This document shows, in pieces, positions 54,420 to 64,000 of a DNA stretch of 64,000 nucleotides. Below the pieces are notes generated by a model that saw only the letters and a program-made list of their open reading frames with translations, had not been told where the DNA came from and did not search any database. Position 1 is the stretch's first letter. The number at the start of each line of letters is the position of its first letter. This stretch comes from Amylostereum areolatum. Lineage: Eukaryota > Basidiomycota > Agaricomycetes > Russulales > Stereaceae. The stretch is from the NCBI GenBank assembly GCA_012932865.1, contig SAXG01000032.1, positions 372,001 to 436,000 of the forward strand, given 5' to 3'. The position numbers and the translations under genes are program-made.

Positions 54420-57400
54420 ATGTTTCCATCACAACATCCTCATCGTAAGTCTTCATGTTCATTGTCTCGTTACGTGCTCAACGTCATGAACATAGATTGG
54501 CGGCCTGATGGTCAAGGCAAGTTCATATGCTTGCCCTGTGCCCGGTACGATCGACCGCTTCACCTCCACCACCGCTACATCGAGGCTCATGAACAATCAA
54601 AAAATCATAAACGAGCCCTCAACCGGTACCGACCCGACTCATACGACGACGAAAGAAGCGGCGGTTTGCAAGCCGCCTCCGATTCATCGCCATCTTTGGT
54701 GCGTGTCGCGGGATCCGTGCACCAGGACCCCACACACATCCGGGACGGGCTAGTTGGATTACTCCAGTGGGTGGCAGAGAAGGGCGACGCTGGCTGTCCC
54801 ACTTTCCTATCCCCATCTCGCTCGCCATCTCCGGTCGATGTCGCCCAAACAGACTGGGACAATCTCGGTATGGACGGCTTTCATCTCCAGCCGTCGTACG
54901 AGGACGCCGCGATGTCCACAATGGCAAACCGTCTGCTTGCGTATCTTCAGGAAGATGGTGTGATAGGGGCCGACTCCGACCAAGAGCCTTGCGAACGTGA
55001 AGACGAACCACCGGATAGTGACTCTGGGCCAGACGACAATTTGGTCAACAGCGGACACCGACGGAATGTGGCTGCGAACATGGAGAAGGATGAATGGTTT
55101 CCTTGGCCAGATAAAAAGGTACGGCTACGTTCATGCGGTGTTGTTTTCCATGAGATAACATATTGTTTAGACATGTATCCTAGATATTCTGCGCCACATC
55201 CCACGCTGTTCATTCTCGGATCAACAGAACAGCACGATACACTGGGCTATGGTAGCAGCGGGCGTGACCGACCTTCCTTACGAGTGTAGCATGAAAGAGG
55301 TGGATTGTGCCCTCCAGCGACTGTGCGGCATCCAGACTCTGAAGTACTACGGAGCACTTGGCAACATATACTACATGAATGACTTCGCGGCGATTATCGC
55401 ACAGGTGTGTACATTCGTGCGGGCTCTTGGCTAATGGCTAATATTGTATCATCAGGAAATGGCCAATCCGCGTGTTCGTCCGCACCTCCATTTTGTCCCA
55501 GAAGATGCTGGCCCGCGGCTAGAGGAAGCGTGGCAAGCGCGGCGGTGGCTGCACGAGCTTGATGGCGACCTAACGTCACAAAACCATCGGCAAGGGAGCT
55601 ATGACTACTTCCTGTTTGAGCCGGCCATGTTACGAGATGGCAGAATTTGCATGCCCACACGTTGGTTCAAGCGCGGCCAGCATACCATGGCGAGGGTATG
55701 GTTCATGTCACGCTTGAACGATGGCTGGATTGTGGATCAATACGACGAGGGCGCAATATCAAGTGCTGACTTGATGATGCCGTTTGACCACCTGGTTGCA
55801 GAATCGCAGATAGACGTGGACCTGGCCGATCCACGTTTGATCTATGGTATGTTGAGCAGTGGATATACGAGATCGACGAGTACTGAGAAGCAGTGTTAGG
55901 ATGTCGACGCATTGCCGATGGGCCCATTGTTGCATGGAAGCGTACAGATCCAGGTGTTGGGAACAAATGGCGGAAGAAAGCTGGAAAACACTGGGTTGTC
56001 GCGTTTCCGATCTGGCTGTACTGTGATGACACCTCGGGCAACCTCTCAAAAAGGTGGAACAAACATAATTCCTTTCTGTTTACCGCCGCTGGGCTCCCCC
56101 GACGACATGTGCACCAGGAATACAATGTACATTTCTTGTCGACGTCGAATCTGGCACCGCCGTTGGAGATGCTGGATGCATTTGTAGACCAGCTCAGGTT
56201 CGTCCCATGCTTCGTTTGCTTGTGGCTATCACTGATGATTGACGAAATGTCCTTAGTGCGTGTCAGAGAGATGGTGTATGGGCGTGGGATTGCGTTCTCC
56301 AGGAGCTCGTGCTAGTCATACCCTCTGTACTGGCCATGCTAGGAGATAACCCGATGCAGAGCGAGATGGCCTGTCATGTTGGGCTTATGGGGAAGCTGTT
56401 TTGTCGGGTGTGTCGCGTAGTGGGCGATGGGAAAGCAGACGCTGGGACTGTTCTCGGACGAGATGGCTGTCCCATCCCAGATTCAACCGAGGAGGACATC
56501 CGGGACGATATATCAATGGCGTCGGGCTCGGATGCAGCTAGCGCAGCGGGTTCAGGGTCCGACCAAGATGATTTGGAGCAGCGTACATCCACATGCAAGG
56601 CGCCCGAAACGGAGGATGAGATGCGGCGACGCATCTCACGCTTTATGGAGGTCCGTTACAAAAACCTCTCTCCTGTGTTGGGTGCTGACCGACATCGGGT
56701 CACAGAGCGGTCAGCCGCGCACACGCACACAGACAGTCGTCGAGTTACGCTCTCAGTTTGCCACCGTGAAGCGTGTAGGCGGCATGTCGTCGGTCAAGAA
56801 GATGCGCACAATGAGCGGTGTGAAGGATACCTTCCAGCATGTGTTCGTCGACAAGCTTTTTAGCATCACGAAGCGGAAGGGCGTCCCGAAACCACGGAAA
56901 CAGGAGGAGATGGACCGCTTCGTGGTTGAAGAGCTGCCAGGATGGGACATCGAGTATATGAGTCCTGTATGGCGGATATGTGGTATGCTCCACTGTGTTT
57001 TCTGCAGTGGTTGTGGAAGCTGACATCACTCCCAGATCTCGATCCCCATTCAGACACTCCCGTCGAGATTTTGCATGTCATTCTTCTCGGGTTTGTCAAG
57101 TACCTGTGGCGTGACGCTATCGCGCGCATTTCTCCCAATGACCGGCCAACACTTATTGCTCGACTGTCCTCATTTGACGTGGCCGGCCTGGGTGTCTCGC
57201 CAATCGCAGGTGCCACCTTGGTGAATTATTCCGGCTCTTTGACCAGTCGTGACTTCCGTGTCATCGCGCAGGTGGCACCATTCATCCTGCAGGGCTTGCC
57301 TGGACTTCCCGATGAACTGTTGGATGTGTGGGCCGCGCTCGCTCGATTGGTTGCATTGGTGTGGGAACCTCAGATTGAGGATTCATCTAAATATCATGTG

Positions 57401-59167
57401 TGTATCGCAGTAGTGACCGATTGCAGCGTGTGGCTGACGGGAAGTTCCAGGATGACCTCAAGTGCACAATTGACCATTTTCTCGAGATGACGTGCAGGTG
57501 TACTCCGCGATGGTTTAACAAGCCCAAATTCCACATTGTCCTTCACCTTCCGGACCACGTCCTTCGCTTTGGCCCAGCAATGCTCTTTGCCACAGAGGGT
57601 TTCGAATCGTTCAATGCTGTCATCCGGGCTCATAGCGTGCATAGTAATCATCAAGCTCCATCGCGAGATATCGCGCTTGCAATTGCCCGTGGCAATCGAA
57701 CGCATCACCTGCTGAGTGGTGGCCGATTCCGAGATCCCCTAATCATGGCAAACATGTGTTACGACACGTTGAACGAGCCGATGCATACTTCCTCGTCCGC
57801 GGGATTCCCGACATCACCCTGGCTCAGCAGCAGCGAACAGCTGTTGGCATTCAGTCGTCGAGATTGGGTTGCAGCAAATCTGGGTGGTCTATCACTAATC
57901 CACCTCGGTGGTTTCTCTGTCAATCTCCTAGGATTCCCCCCCGATGCCGATGGTCCTCAAGACTCACCAGGTATCGCTTTTCAGGATTTGGAGGGGAATT
58001 CCGTACTAAAATCTCCCACCAGGTCTCTGCCGACACATGGGTGATCAGTGCTCGTGGTTCTCAACAACGTCAAGTCGCGTTCTGGTGGGCGATCCAAGCC
58101 TGATACTGTTGCCAGACTGTCGTGTGCGCACGCCTCAAGAAGTCCTCATGTCCGAAGATACTTGGTGTCGAGAGAACAACTGGATTACATGGGCCTCATC
58201 AAGCACGGCGCCGACAGAAGCTACCACTTCCCCTTTCCCATTCATCGCTCGTGTTGTAGAGATTGTGCAAATCATTGGATCACCCTTGGAAGTTGAGGGC
58301 CACGCTGACTACGTCATTGTTGAGCGAGCTCGTGTTGGGGCAGTTCATGAGAGATACAAGTTCCGCCATGCCACCTTACTGAAAGAATACGAAGCACTTC
58401 GGGTCCAGGTTGGTCCCCATCCTGAATATCTTGGGTCCTTGTATCACTGACACGCGCCGCTTGGTGATTTCACTGCAGGATGTGCTGTGCGTTGTGAATG
58501 TCCAGCATAACTGCGTGGACCACAATTGCCCTCTCACCTTGACACGCACCGTCTGGCAAGAAAGAGAGCGAACACAAGCTTGTCTGCTCGAAGTCTCACA
58601 CAAGATGACCGATGACTTTATCATCAACACGGGTCAGATGCGTCACAGCAAGCACCTCAAGTCCTTTCGCGGACGCATGGTCTCTCAAGACCGTGAAGCT
58701 TTAATCAATGCTGCCGTCATCGCAGAGCTAGAAGCGAACAAAGTGCGTACACGTGCCACAGGTGGACAATGCCGGGGGCGTGGCCATGGTACTAGCGACC
58801 GGGGGCATGGGGGCCATGTGTCCACAAGATCCCAAGACGTACCAGCACCCTCCACAGGATATCAAGTACCGAGGACATCGACCCCAGGCCTTCCACCCCC
58901 AGAGCTGCGAATGCCGAGCTCCCTTCGCCATCAGCTCGCGCATCACCAGCTCAACCTGCAAGACCACAATGCCTCCCCGAACACCGTGCAATCTGCCCAG
59001 AACCCGGCGCAGAATCCACAACATCCAGCCCCTGTCACTCCCGGGAATGTGAGTCAACCTACAACCGTGATTCTGGTTGTATTTCTCACCTCACCTGGCA
59101 GCGCTTCTACTCATTCGTGCGTGGGCCTGTGCCAGATTTTTCGAGCAGTGTGTTTGGTACTTCCTAA
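54420..59167 (+). CDS. Large transposase-like protein, second element
   Basis: The ATG at 54420 gives MFPSQHPH, then a 57-base intron and HWRPDGQGKFICLPCARYD with HLHHRYIEAHEQSKNHK, a C2H2-like finger. Later exons carry WVVAFPIWLYCDDTSGNLSK, LPRRHVHQEYNVHFLSTSN, LGDNPMQSEMACHVGLMGK with CRVC, DTPVEILHVILLGFVKYLW and FGPAMLFATEGFESFNAVIR. These correspond in order to the acidic-residue, zinc-ribbon and LHxxxLG regions of the transposase in the first element, so the two belong to one broad superfamily. A late exon has VNVQHNCVDHNC and a Pro/Gln-rich tail. A final exon after GTGAGT reads RFYSFVRGPVPDF and ends at 59167. No internal stop was met along the exons followed. Confidence 0.72.
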
Positions 59168-59186
59168 TATGATACCTCGCTATCTA

Positions 59187-60404
59187 CTACTCCTCTGTAC
59201 TGTATCGCGGCTTCTTCGATGGCGTGAATCGCTCGGGTGTACTCTCCCTGTCCATAATACCATCACGATTGTGTCCGCCTTCGTTCTCCCCACTGCCGCT
59301 CTGTGCATACAAATCCTGATTCTTCACGTCGTAAGCCATCCATCTCCCATCCTTCTCGAGCCAAGCCCCGCTTTTTGGCTCGTCATAGGAGTCCGGTTCA
59401 TATTCGCCTACAAGAGCCGTAATGTCGAAACCGTTTACGACTGGATCTGCGCGAACATGATGTGTGAGCACTGAGCGCTGAGCACGGGAAGAGCCGCTGA
59501 TTCGAGTGGCCGTGTTTGCGACACGTCTCCCTGACTCTTACCGTCTAACTGTCCCATTTTCTTGTCGATTTGAACCTCGCCGCCTTCGGATGTAGTGTTT
59601 CGCTCGGTATCTTCTGCGACCTTCCTTCGCTGAGGGTCAATATCAACCTTCAAGACGTTGTGCTTTGCCAGTGGAGATGAACCGGATGTTGAGGGTGGAT
59701 CTACCAAGTTTGTGGTGAGCCATATCTCTGTAATTTCACGAAGCTCCTCCTTACTCGTGCTCTTGCTGCTCATAGCAGACAAACCGAGCCCATGCAGCGG
59801 CGAGACAGATCCACATGAAGACCGCCCGGGAAACTCGTCAGCAAATATGTCGAACCCAAGACGAATGACCTCTTGCAGGCGTGTTTGGAGAGTCTCAATC
59901 TTCTGATCACGCTCGTGCAGCTGTTCTCTGTGAGTGGTCATCGCTCGAGTGAGTGCATTGCGGAGTGCTGATCTGTTCTCATTGTTGAGCTTGAGCCGCT
60001 CGCGAGCAGCACCCAGCTCTTTCTTGAGGTTGGAAATATTGTCTTGCAGGTGTTCGCACCTGCGGCATCCTGCAATCCCCAAGATATGTTCATGTCATGG
60101 TTCATTGAATCCAATAGCATCACACTCACACTTTTCGTTGCTCTCTCCAGATGCTTGCTCTCGAGTTTTGATGAGGTATTGGATGTGCTGACTGTCTGTC
60201 GTTTGCGAGTCCAGAGCACCCCCAGCCTCGAAAAATCTGGTCCCAAGTCAAGCCATGCCATAAAACTTGGATTGCGGATATGGCGCCTTACTGCATGAGG
60301 TTGGATGTCGACGGTCGACTCCGGCGAAACGACTGCAGGTGTGGCGAGACACTGTTGTCGGCGATGATCTGCGAAGGTTCGTATTCATCCTGCGAGACGG
60401 ACAT
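59187..60404 (-). CDS. Coiled-coil protein beside the second transposase
   Basis: The ATG at 60404 gives MSVSQDEYEPSQIIADNSVS. A donor at GTAAGG leads to EAGGALDSQTTDSQHIQYLI and then CRRCEHLQDNISNLKKELG, ERLKLNNENRSALRNAL and HEQ-type RDQKIETLQTRLQEVIRLG, a long coiled coil. One junction (about 60070-60140) gave a TGA with the most obvious donor and acceptor, so that splice needs checking. The C-terminal exon reads NGFDITALVGEYEPDSYDEP and SGAWLEKDGRWMAYDV and ends KKPRYSTEE. The stop is 19 bp from the stop of the convergent transposase gene. Function unknown; the position suggests an element-encoded helper. Confidence 0.6.
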
Positions 60405-60911
60405 GGTGCTTACAAGATGAAAATAGCGAACCCGCCCTCCAAGGATTCTTCCGCCGTCAACGCATCAAATCCATCGGGGCCGGTGATCATGTCAAATACC
60501 AATGTTCAACATCAAGTTGAACGTTTGTCCGCCAGTCCAACCGTCCACGATACAGTCAAGAGATCACTCCATTGCACCCTCCAAACTGATCCCGACAATA
60601 CGAATGCTGATGTCCCACTGGCCAACGAGAACATCAAGTCCACATTCCCGTCCAATGAGCGAGCCGAGTCAGACAGTCTCCCATGTCTCAGATGCTCCAT
60701 TGCTGCACCATGCGCCCCTTTGTCACCCCTCGGGCGATCGGCGGCCTCCCCCCGAATTTTCTCAACCGTTGATAAGGAAGTCGCCGCCACCCTCCCCCCC
60801 GCCCCCATCTCCTTCCTGCCACATTGTCCGCACCAGCGCTGCTCCCACAACTGACACCTCAACCAACACCTCACACTGTTCACACCTTGTTGTACTGACA
60901 TCCCGCTGAAC
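60405..60911. promoter_or_regulatory. Bidirectional upstream region of two element genes
   Basis: This 507-base region separates divergent starts at 60404 (-) and 60912 (+). It is pyrimidine-rich on its right side. No TATA box was identified. Confidence 0.4.
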
Positions 60912-62847
60912 ATGGAACAAGGCCGATATCCTTCCCCCCACCCAGGATATCATCCCAATGCTCCCACGGAAGGTCGACGCCCGCCACCGGGCCATTCCAT
61001 CCCACTTCTCGCCCCTTCAACCACTGCTGACTTTCTTCTGTTTCATCAGCCCATGCAACACCTGAGCCTGAGCCCGGACATAATCGCGATATAAAAGTGT
61101 GGGTTCGCCGCTGTGCAAATGGATACGAACTCACAGCGGAGAATCGGACGCTCTTGCATGCCCATGCACAGGTCAGTTCGTCACCGCATCTCTTTCACGG
61201 CACATGGGTTGAAAATATACCTTATCAACAGCTAATCTCGACAGTACCGTCGCCCTTCTTTGAGGCATTCAGCATTCAAATGGCCGCGACGTACCAAACA
61301 CAGCAAATGATTACTGCGAGTCAAGTTTCCTTTGAAAAATTTACCGACATTCTGGGTGAACTCAAGACTGCCCTCGCTGAGCGTCAAGGGCTCACTGAGG
61401 TTCAACGTGTGCGTATTCCTGTTATTCCGTGACCCCGCTCGCTCTCTGACCGTGTTGACCAATTGTCGCCGTAGGATGAAGTATGCGCGATCACAAAGCG
61501 TGTGCTATTCAAGCCGGGGAGGACAGACTTTGGTTTAGTTGAAGAAATCATGGTGCGTGTCAACCGTCCATTCCCCTGCACCCTCCTGAAATCCCTACAA
61601 GGACGACATTCGCAAAAATCAAGACAAAAATGGCCTCAAGGTCTTACTCGCGGACACGCGTATCAAGACGCTCAAGTCTGTGATTGGTACAGAGGTGTCT
61701 AATGCAAAGCAGGCGTTGCGCACTCTTGTAAGTTGTTCTGTGCGATCACTGCCTTTACATTCACCGTCATCTTTTGTGCCAGGTTAGAGACACCTTATTC
61801 ACTCCCAAGAAGAAATGCGGTCCAAGTGGAGCGGCGCTCCACATCAGCAACAGGCTGATCAACGGCTCCACTGACTCTGTCACCCCCGCGCACATCGTAT
61901 GGGTCATAATCATTGTACGTTCTCTCCCACCCAATTATATTTTCGTTGGTCCAACGATTTTCAGCGTGCATTTGCTCGCGAACACAAGCACCTTCTCCTC
62001 ACCAAAGCCGGCGACGGGGAAGGTACCAAAACTTCCGACGGTCCTGGACAGCATGATAGTGACGCCCTGTCGGACGAGGACGAACAGCCTGAGGTTGGCT
62101 CAAAGCGCAAGTTGAAGGGTCGTCCTGCGGAAGGCACCAATTTCTTTTCCGTGCTTGAGCAGGACTTCCAGGTCAAGTGCAAGGAGTGGGGAAGGGACTT
62201 CGAGAAGGGTGAAAATTGGAGAAGGTGCGGCACCTTTGCATGATGCATACACTGCTGACAATTTGCACAGGTTCATCGACAAGCAAAAGCGGCTGGAAAA
62301 GCGCGACTTTAAAGGAGATGACATCCCTCTTCTCCCCGACACAAATCCCGTGCGTTTTTTATCATGCATCTGACATCACTCTCATCTCCCTTCCAAGGTT
62401 CCGTTGTCTACCAACAGCGTGAATAACCTTCAAGCCTTCGCAGGTCTCGCGGCGCAAATGACCGGGCCCAGGGCAGCAGTGAACTCTCCCGTCCAAGAGA
62501 CCGCGCATCCGAGCCCTCATCCTCAGCCCTATCCGCTGCGGGATTCCTCGGTTTCCTCTCGCTCAAACCCATCCTTCCACCACCAATCGGTCACACCGCA
62601 CCCCCCATCTTGGACATGGACGCCAAGCTCTCAAGCCAGCTCATTGACCTCAACCAGTATTCCCAGGCCGCGCATGGTGCACATGCCTTCTCCGCAGGAT
62701 TACTTGCCAGCATCGGCACCAGTTGACCGCTCATCGAGTGCATCTTTCCGAGGGCGGCCTGGAACACCTTTTCAAGAATCTATCGGCTCTTTCGACGAAC
62801 CCGAGAGCTTTCACAACATGCCAAATGGCAGGCCTGATTTCTATTAG
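60912..62847 (+). CDS. Accessory protein of the second element
   Basis: The ATG at 60912 gives MEQGRYPSPHPGYHPNAPTE. An intron ending TTTCATCAG leads to DIKVWVRRCANGYELTAENR. Further exons read FSIQMAATYQTQQMITASQV, EKFTDILGELKTALAERQG, CAITKRVLFKPGRTDFGLV, RIKTLKSVIGTEVSNAKQAL and DTLFTPKKKCGPSGAALHIS, then a charged segment (DEDEQPEVGSKRKLKGRP) and a Ser/Pro-rich tail ending FHNMPNGRPDFY. About eight short introns are used and all junctions tried keep frame. I do not know a named domain, but similar proteins recur beside this type of transposase in agaricomycetes as I recall them. A DNA-binding or regulatory helper role is a guess. Confidence 0.62.
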
Positions 62848-63355
62848 GTATGGCTGTTGTATAAAGTTGCAGTGACTTCCGATACTCACTCGGTATGAGG
62901 AGCACCTCCCGGGTTGTGTGTGAGCGTCAGGGGTGGGTATTATGGTCGTTTTGTGTATATTCGTCGTGTATACTCTCAAATGAACAAAAAAACATCATGT
63001 GTTTATGTAATCCCTGTGTGACCCATTATAGAAAGAGAACCCTGGAACCTGCCCGGAATGTCGGGGAACCCTTATCGGCCCCTGGGTGCCCATATCCTAA
63101 ATTCTTAATGTCCATCATTAGCCCCGTCGTGCGTTTGGCAAGGATCCAAAGCGCGGCAAGTGGTAATTTCTTACGATCAGGCTAAGAATTACACATGATC
63201 GCCTTTCGCATCATTTTCTTACCAAGACTGTCCGGCTGTGTAGTTGGATTCTGAATAGACGAATGCACAGATGTATTCAGCTCCGGAGTAGCATGGGACC
63301 CGCCACTTGATCAACAAGATTTTTCGCTCAAGTCAGTTTCGCGTCTTTCGCGTCT
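62848..63355. other. Gap after the second element
   Basis: No gene recognised. A small hairpin lies at 63163-63192. Confidence 0.35.
63163..63192. repeat. Short inverted repeat (hairpin)
   Basis: GTAATTTCTTA and TAAGAATTAC flank nine bases. It could be a terminator-like structure or part of an element end; no partner was found elsewhere. Confidence 0.4.
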
Positions 63356-63716
63356 CACCCCCATCGCGTCTCCCCCCTCCGCCCCCTCCGCCCGCTCATT
63401 TCTCCCTCGGGTTCTTGCCGTCTATCATGCCTGCAGCAAACAAGAAAGTCCACTAGAACCACCATACGGTGTGAGGCGTTGACGAGCTGACGCTCGAGGT
63501 CGTGTATGGTAGGGTCTTCACCCTTCTTCACGATTTGTTTCTTCTCACGAGTAGCCCGTTCACGTCCAGAATTGGTACGGCGAAGGGTACCTGTATCGTG
63601 TACAGGTGGGTCTTCCTGGTATACATTTTGACTGCCTCGACGACTTTGCTGCGCAGGCCTGTCTTTAGGATTGTCGTGTCCTCGATTGGACCGCGATGGG
63701 CGAGGAGCAGAGGATC
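63356..63716 (-). CDS. Coding-like segment, partial gene at right edge
   Basis: On the minus strand a frame open for about 120 codons reads NRGHDNPKDRPAQQSRRGSQ, TREKKQIVKKGEDPTIHDLE, RQLVNASHRMVVLVDF and ends GRRGETRWG. It has no suitable ATG and so would be a late exon. Upstream (toward 64000) the same strand encodes an Arg/Ser repeat region, SRSRSHSPSR and FRFRFRSRSC, which could be an earlier exon of the same gene running out of the window. No family was recognised. Confidence 0.35.
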
Positions 63717-63837
63717 AAGAGCAACCTCGCCGGCTGAGGTGGATGTATGCTCGGTACGGCGGTTGTTCAAGCGACGGGAGCTGGATGGTGGAGACAGAGG
63801 CCTCCAAGTCAATCTGGGTGAGCGGGCAGAACGTCGG

Positions 63838-63965
63838 GAACGGGAGTGGGAACGAGTACAGGAGCACGAGAACGAGCGGGGGTGGGAACGGGAACGTGAA
63901 CAAGAACGTGAACGGAAACGGAAACGGAAACCACCACGAGATGGTGAGTGTGAACGAGAGCGGGA
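63838..63965. repeat. Degenerate GGAACG/GAACGG hexamer repeats
   Basis: Six-base units such as GGAACG, GAACGT and GAAACG repeat for about 130 bases. They encode RE/RK repeats on one strand and SR/FR repeats on the other, so the coding direction is ambiguous. Confidence 0.6.
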
Positions 63966-64000
63966 CCGAGAGCACCTCAAACTTCTGACATTCCTTTTCT

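Larger units (their letters stand above)
54420..62847. mobile_element. Putative second large transposon (ends not found)
   Basis: Three tightly packed basidiomycete-type genes, a transposase (+), a convergent coiled-coil gene (-) and a divergent accessory gene (+), form one unit. Coordinates cover only the genes. Terminal repeats were looked for in 53.7-54.4 kb and 62.85-63.4 kb without a convincing match. Confidence 0.5.

Noticed and set aside
63671..63988. 105-codon plus-strand ORF with Asn/Gly repeats
   Set aside because: The Asn/Gly repeats come from translating the hexamer tract in one of several open frames; the minus-strand frames have better coding-like sequence downstream.

Overview
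The window is fungal nuclear DNA, most likely from an agaricomycete (mushroom-forming basidiomycete). Genes are split by many short GT-AG introns of roughly 45-100 nt, coding DNA is GC-rich, there is a set of F-box/leucine-rich proteins typical of that group, and there are large basidiomycete-type transposases. All intron calls here are read by eye from splice signals and frame continuity; family names are recognised from motifs, with no database search.

Left part, 0-34 kb, is mainly housekeeping and regulatory genes: CHO2 phosphatidylethanolamine N-methyltransferase (220-4218, +), an F-box protein preceded by duplicated leader sequence (about 5.7-8.2 kb, +), a nucleobase deaminase-like gene (8580-9558, -), an intron-containing tRNA-Ala(CGC) (9836-9941, +), a second F-box gene (10272-12218, -), a Zn2Cys6 transcription factor (14344-17658, +), a ubinuclein/Hpc2-like histone-chaperone subunit (19800-21902, +), a long-chain acyl-CoA synthetase (22543-25009, +), a third F-box gene (25567-27828, +), a Set5-type SET-domain gene (27931-29422, -), an aminoglycoside-phosphotransferase-fold kinase (30084-31072, -), a decayed gene with two stops (about 31.6-32.1 kb) and a glutathione S-transferase (33241-34351, +).

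Right part, 34.6-63 kb, is accessory. A fourth F-box gene on the minus strand is cut in two: its 3' part lies at 34609-36178 and its 5' part at about 49590-50110. The 13.4 kb between them looks like one inserted element. From left to right it holds an AT-rich end, a DUF6698-type gene (-), a TET/JBP-type 2-oxoglutarate/Fe(II) dioxygenase (+) sharing a bidirectional promoter with it, an unrecognised multi-exon gene (-), a small coiled-coil gene (+), and a large Plavaka/KDZ-like transposase (+) with two in-frame stops. Fungal TET/JBP genes are known to travel with this class of transposon. Here the cargo sits between what appear to be the element's two ends and the insertion has disrupted a host gene.

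Beyond it lie a gene with an unnamed basidiomycete domain (50238-51429, -), a 0.9 kb element with 132-bp inverted repeats around a Harbinger-like transposase stub (52826-53742), and a second transposase cluster: a large apparently uninterrupted transposase (54420-59167, +), a coiled-coil gene ending 19 bp from it (59187-60404, -) and a divergent accessory gene (60912-62847, +). The right edge carries low-complexity sequence and part of a probable minus-strand gene.
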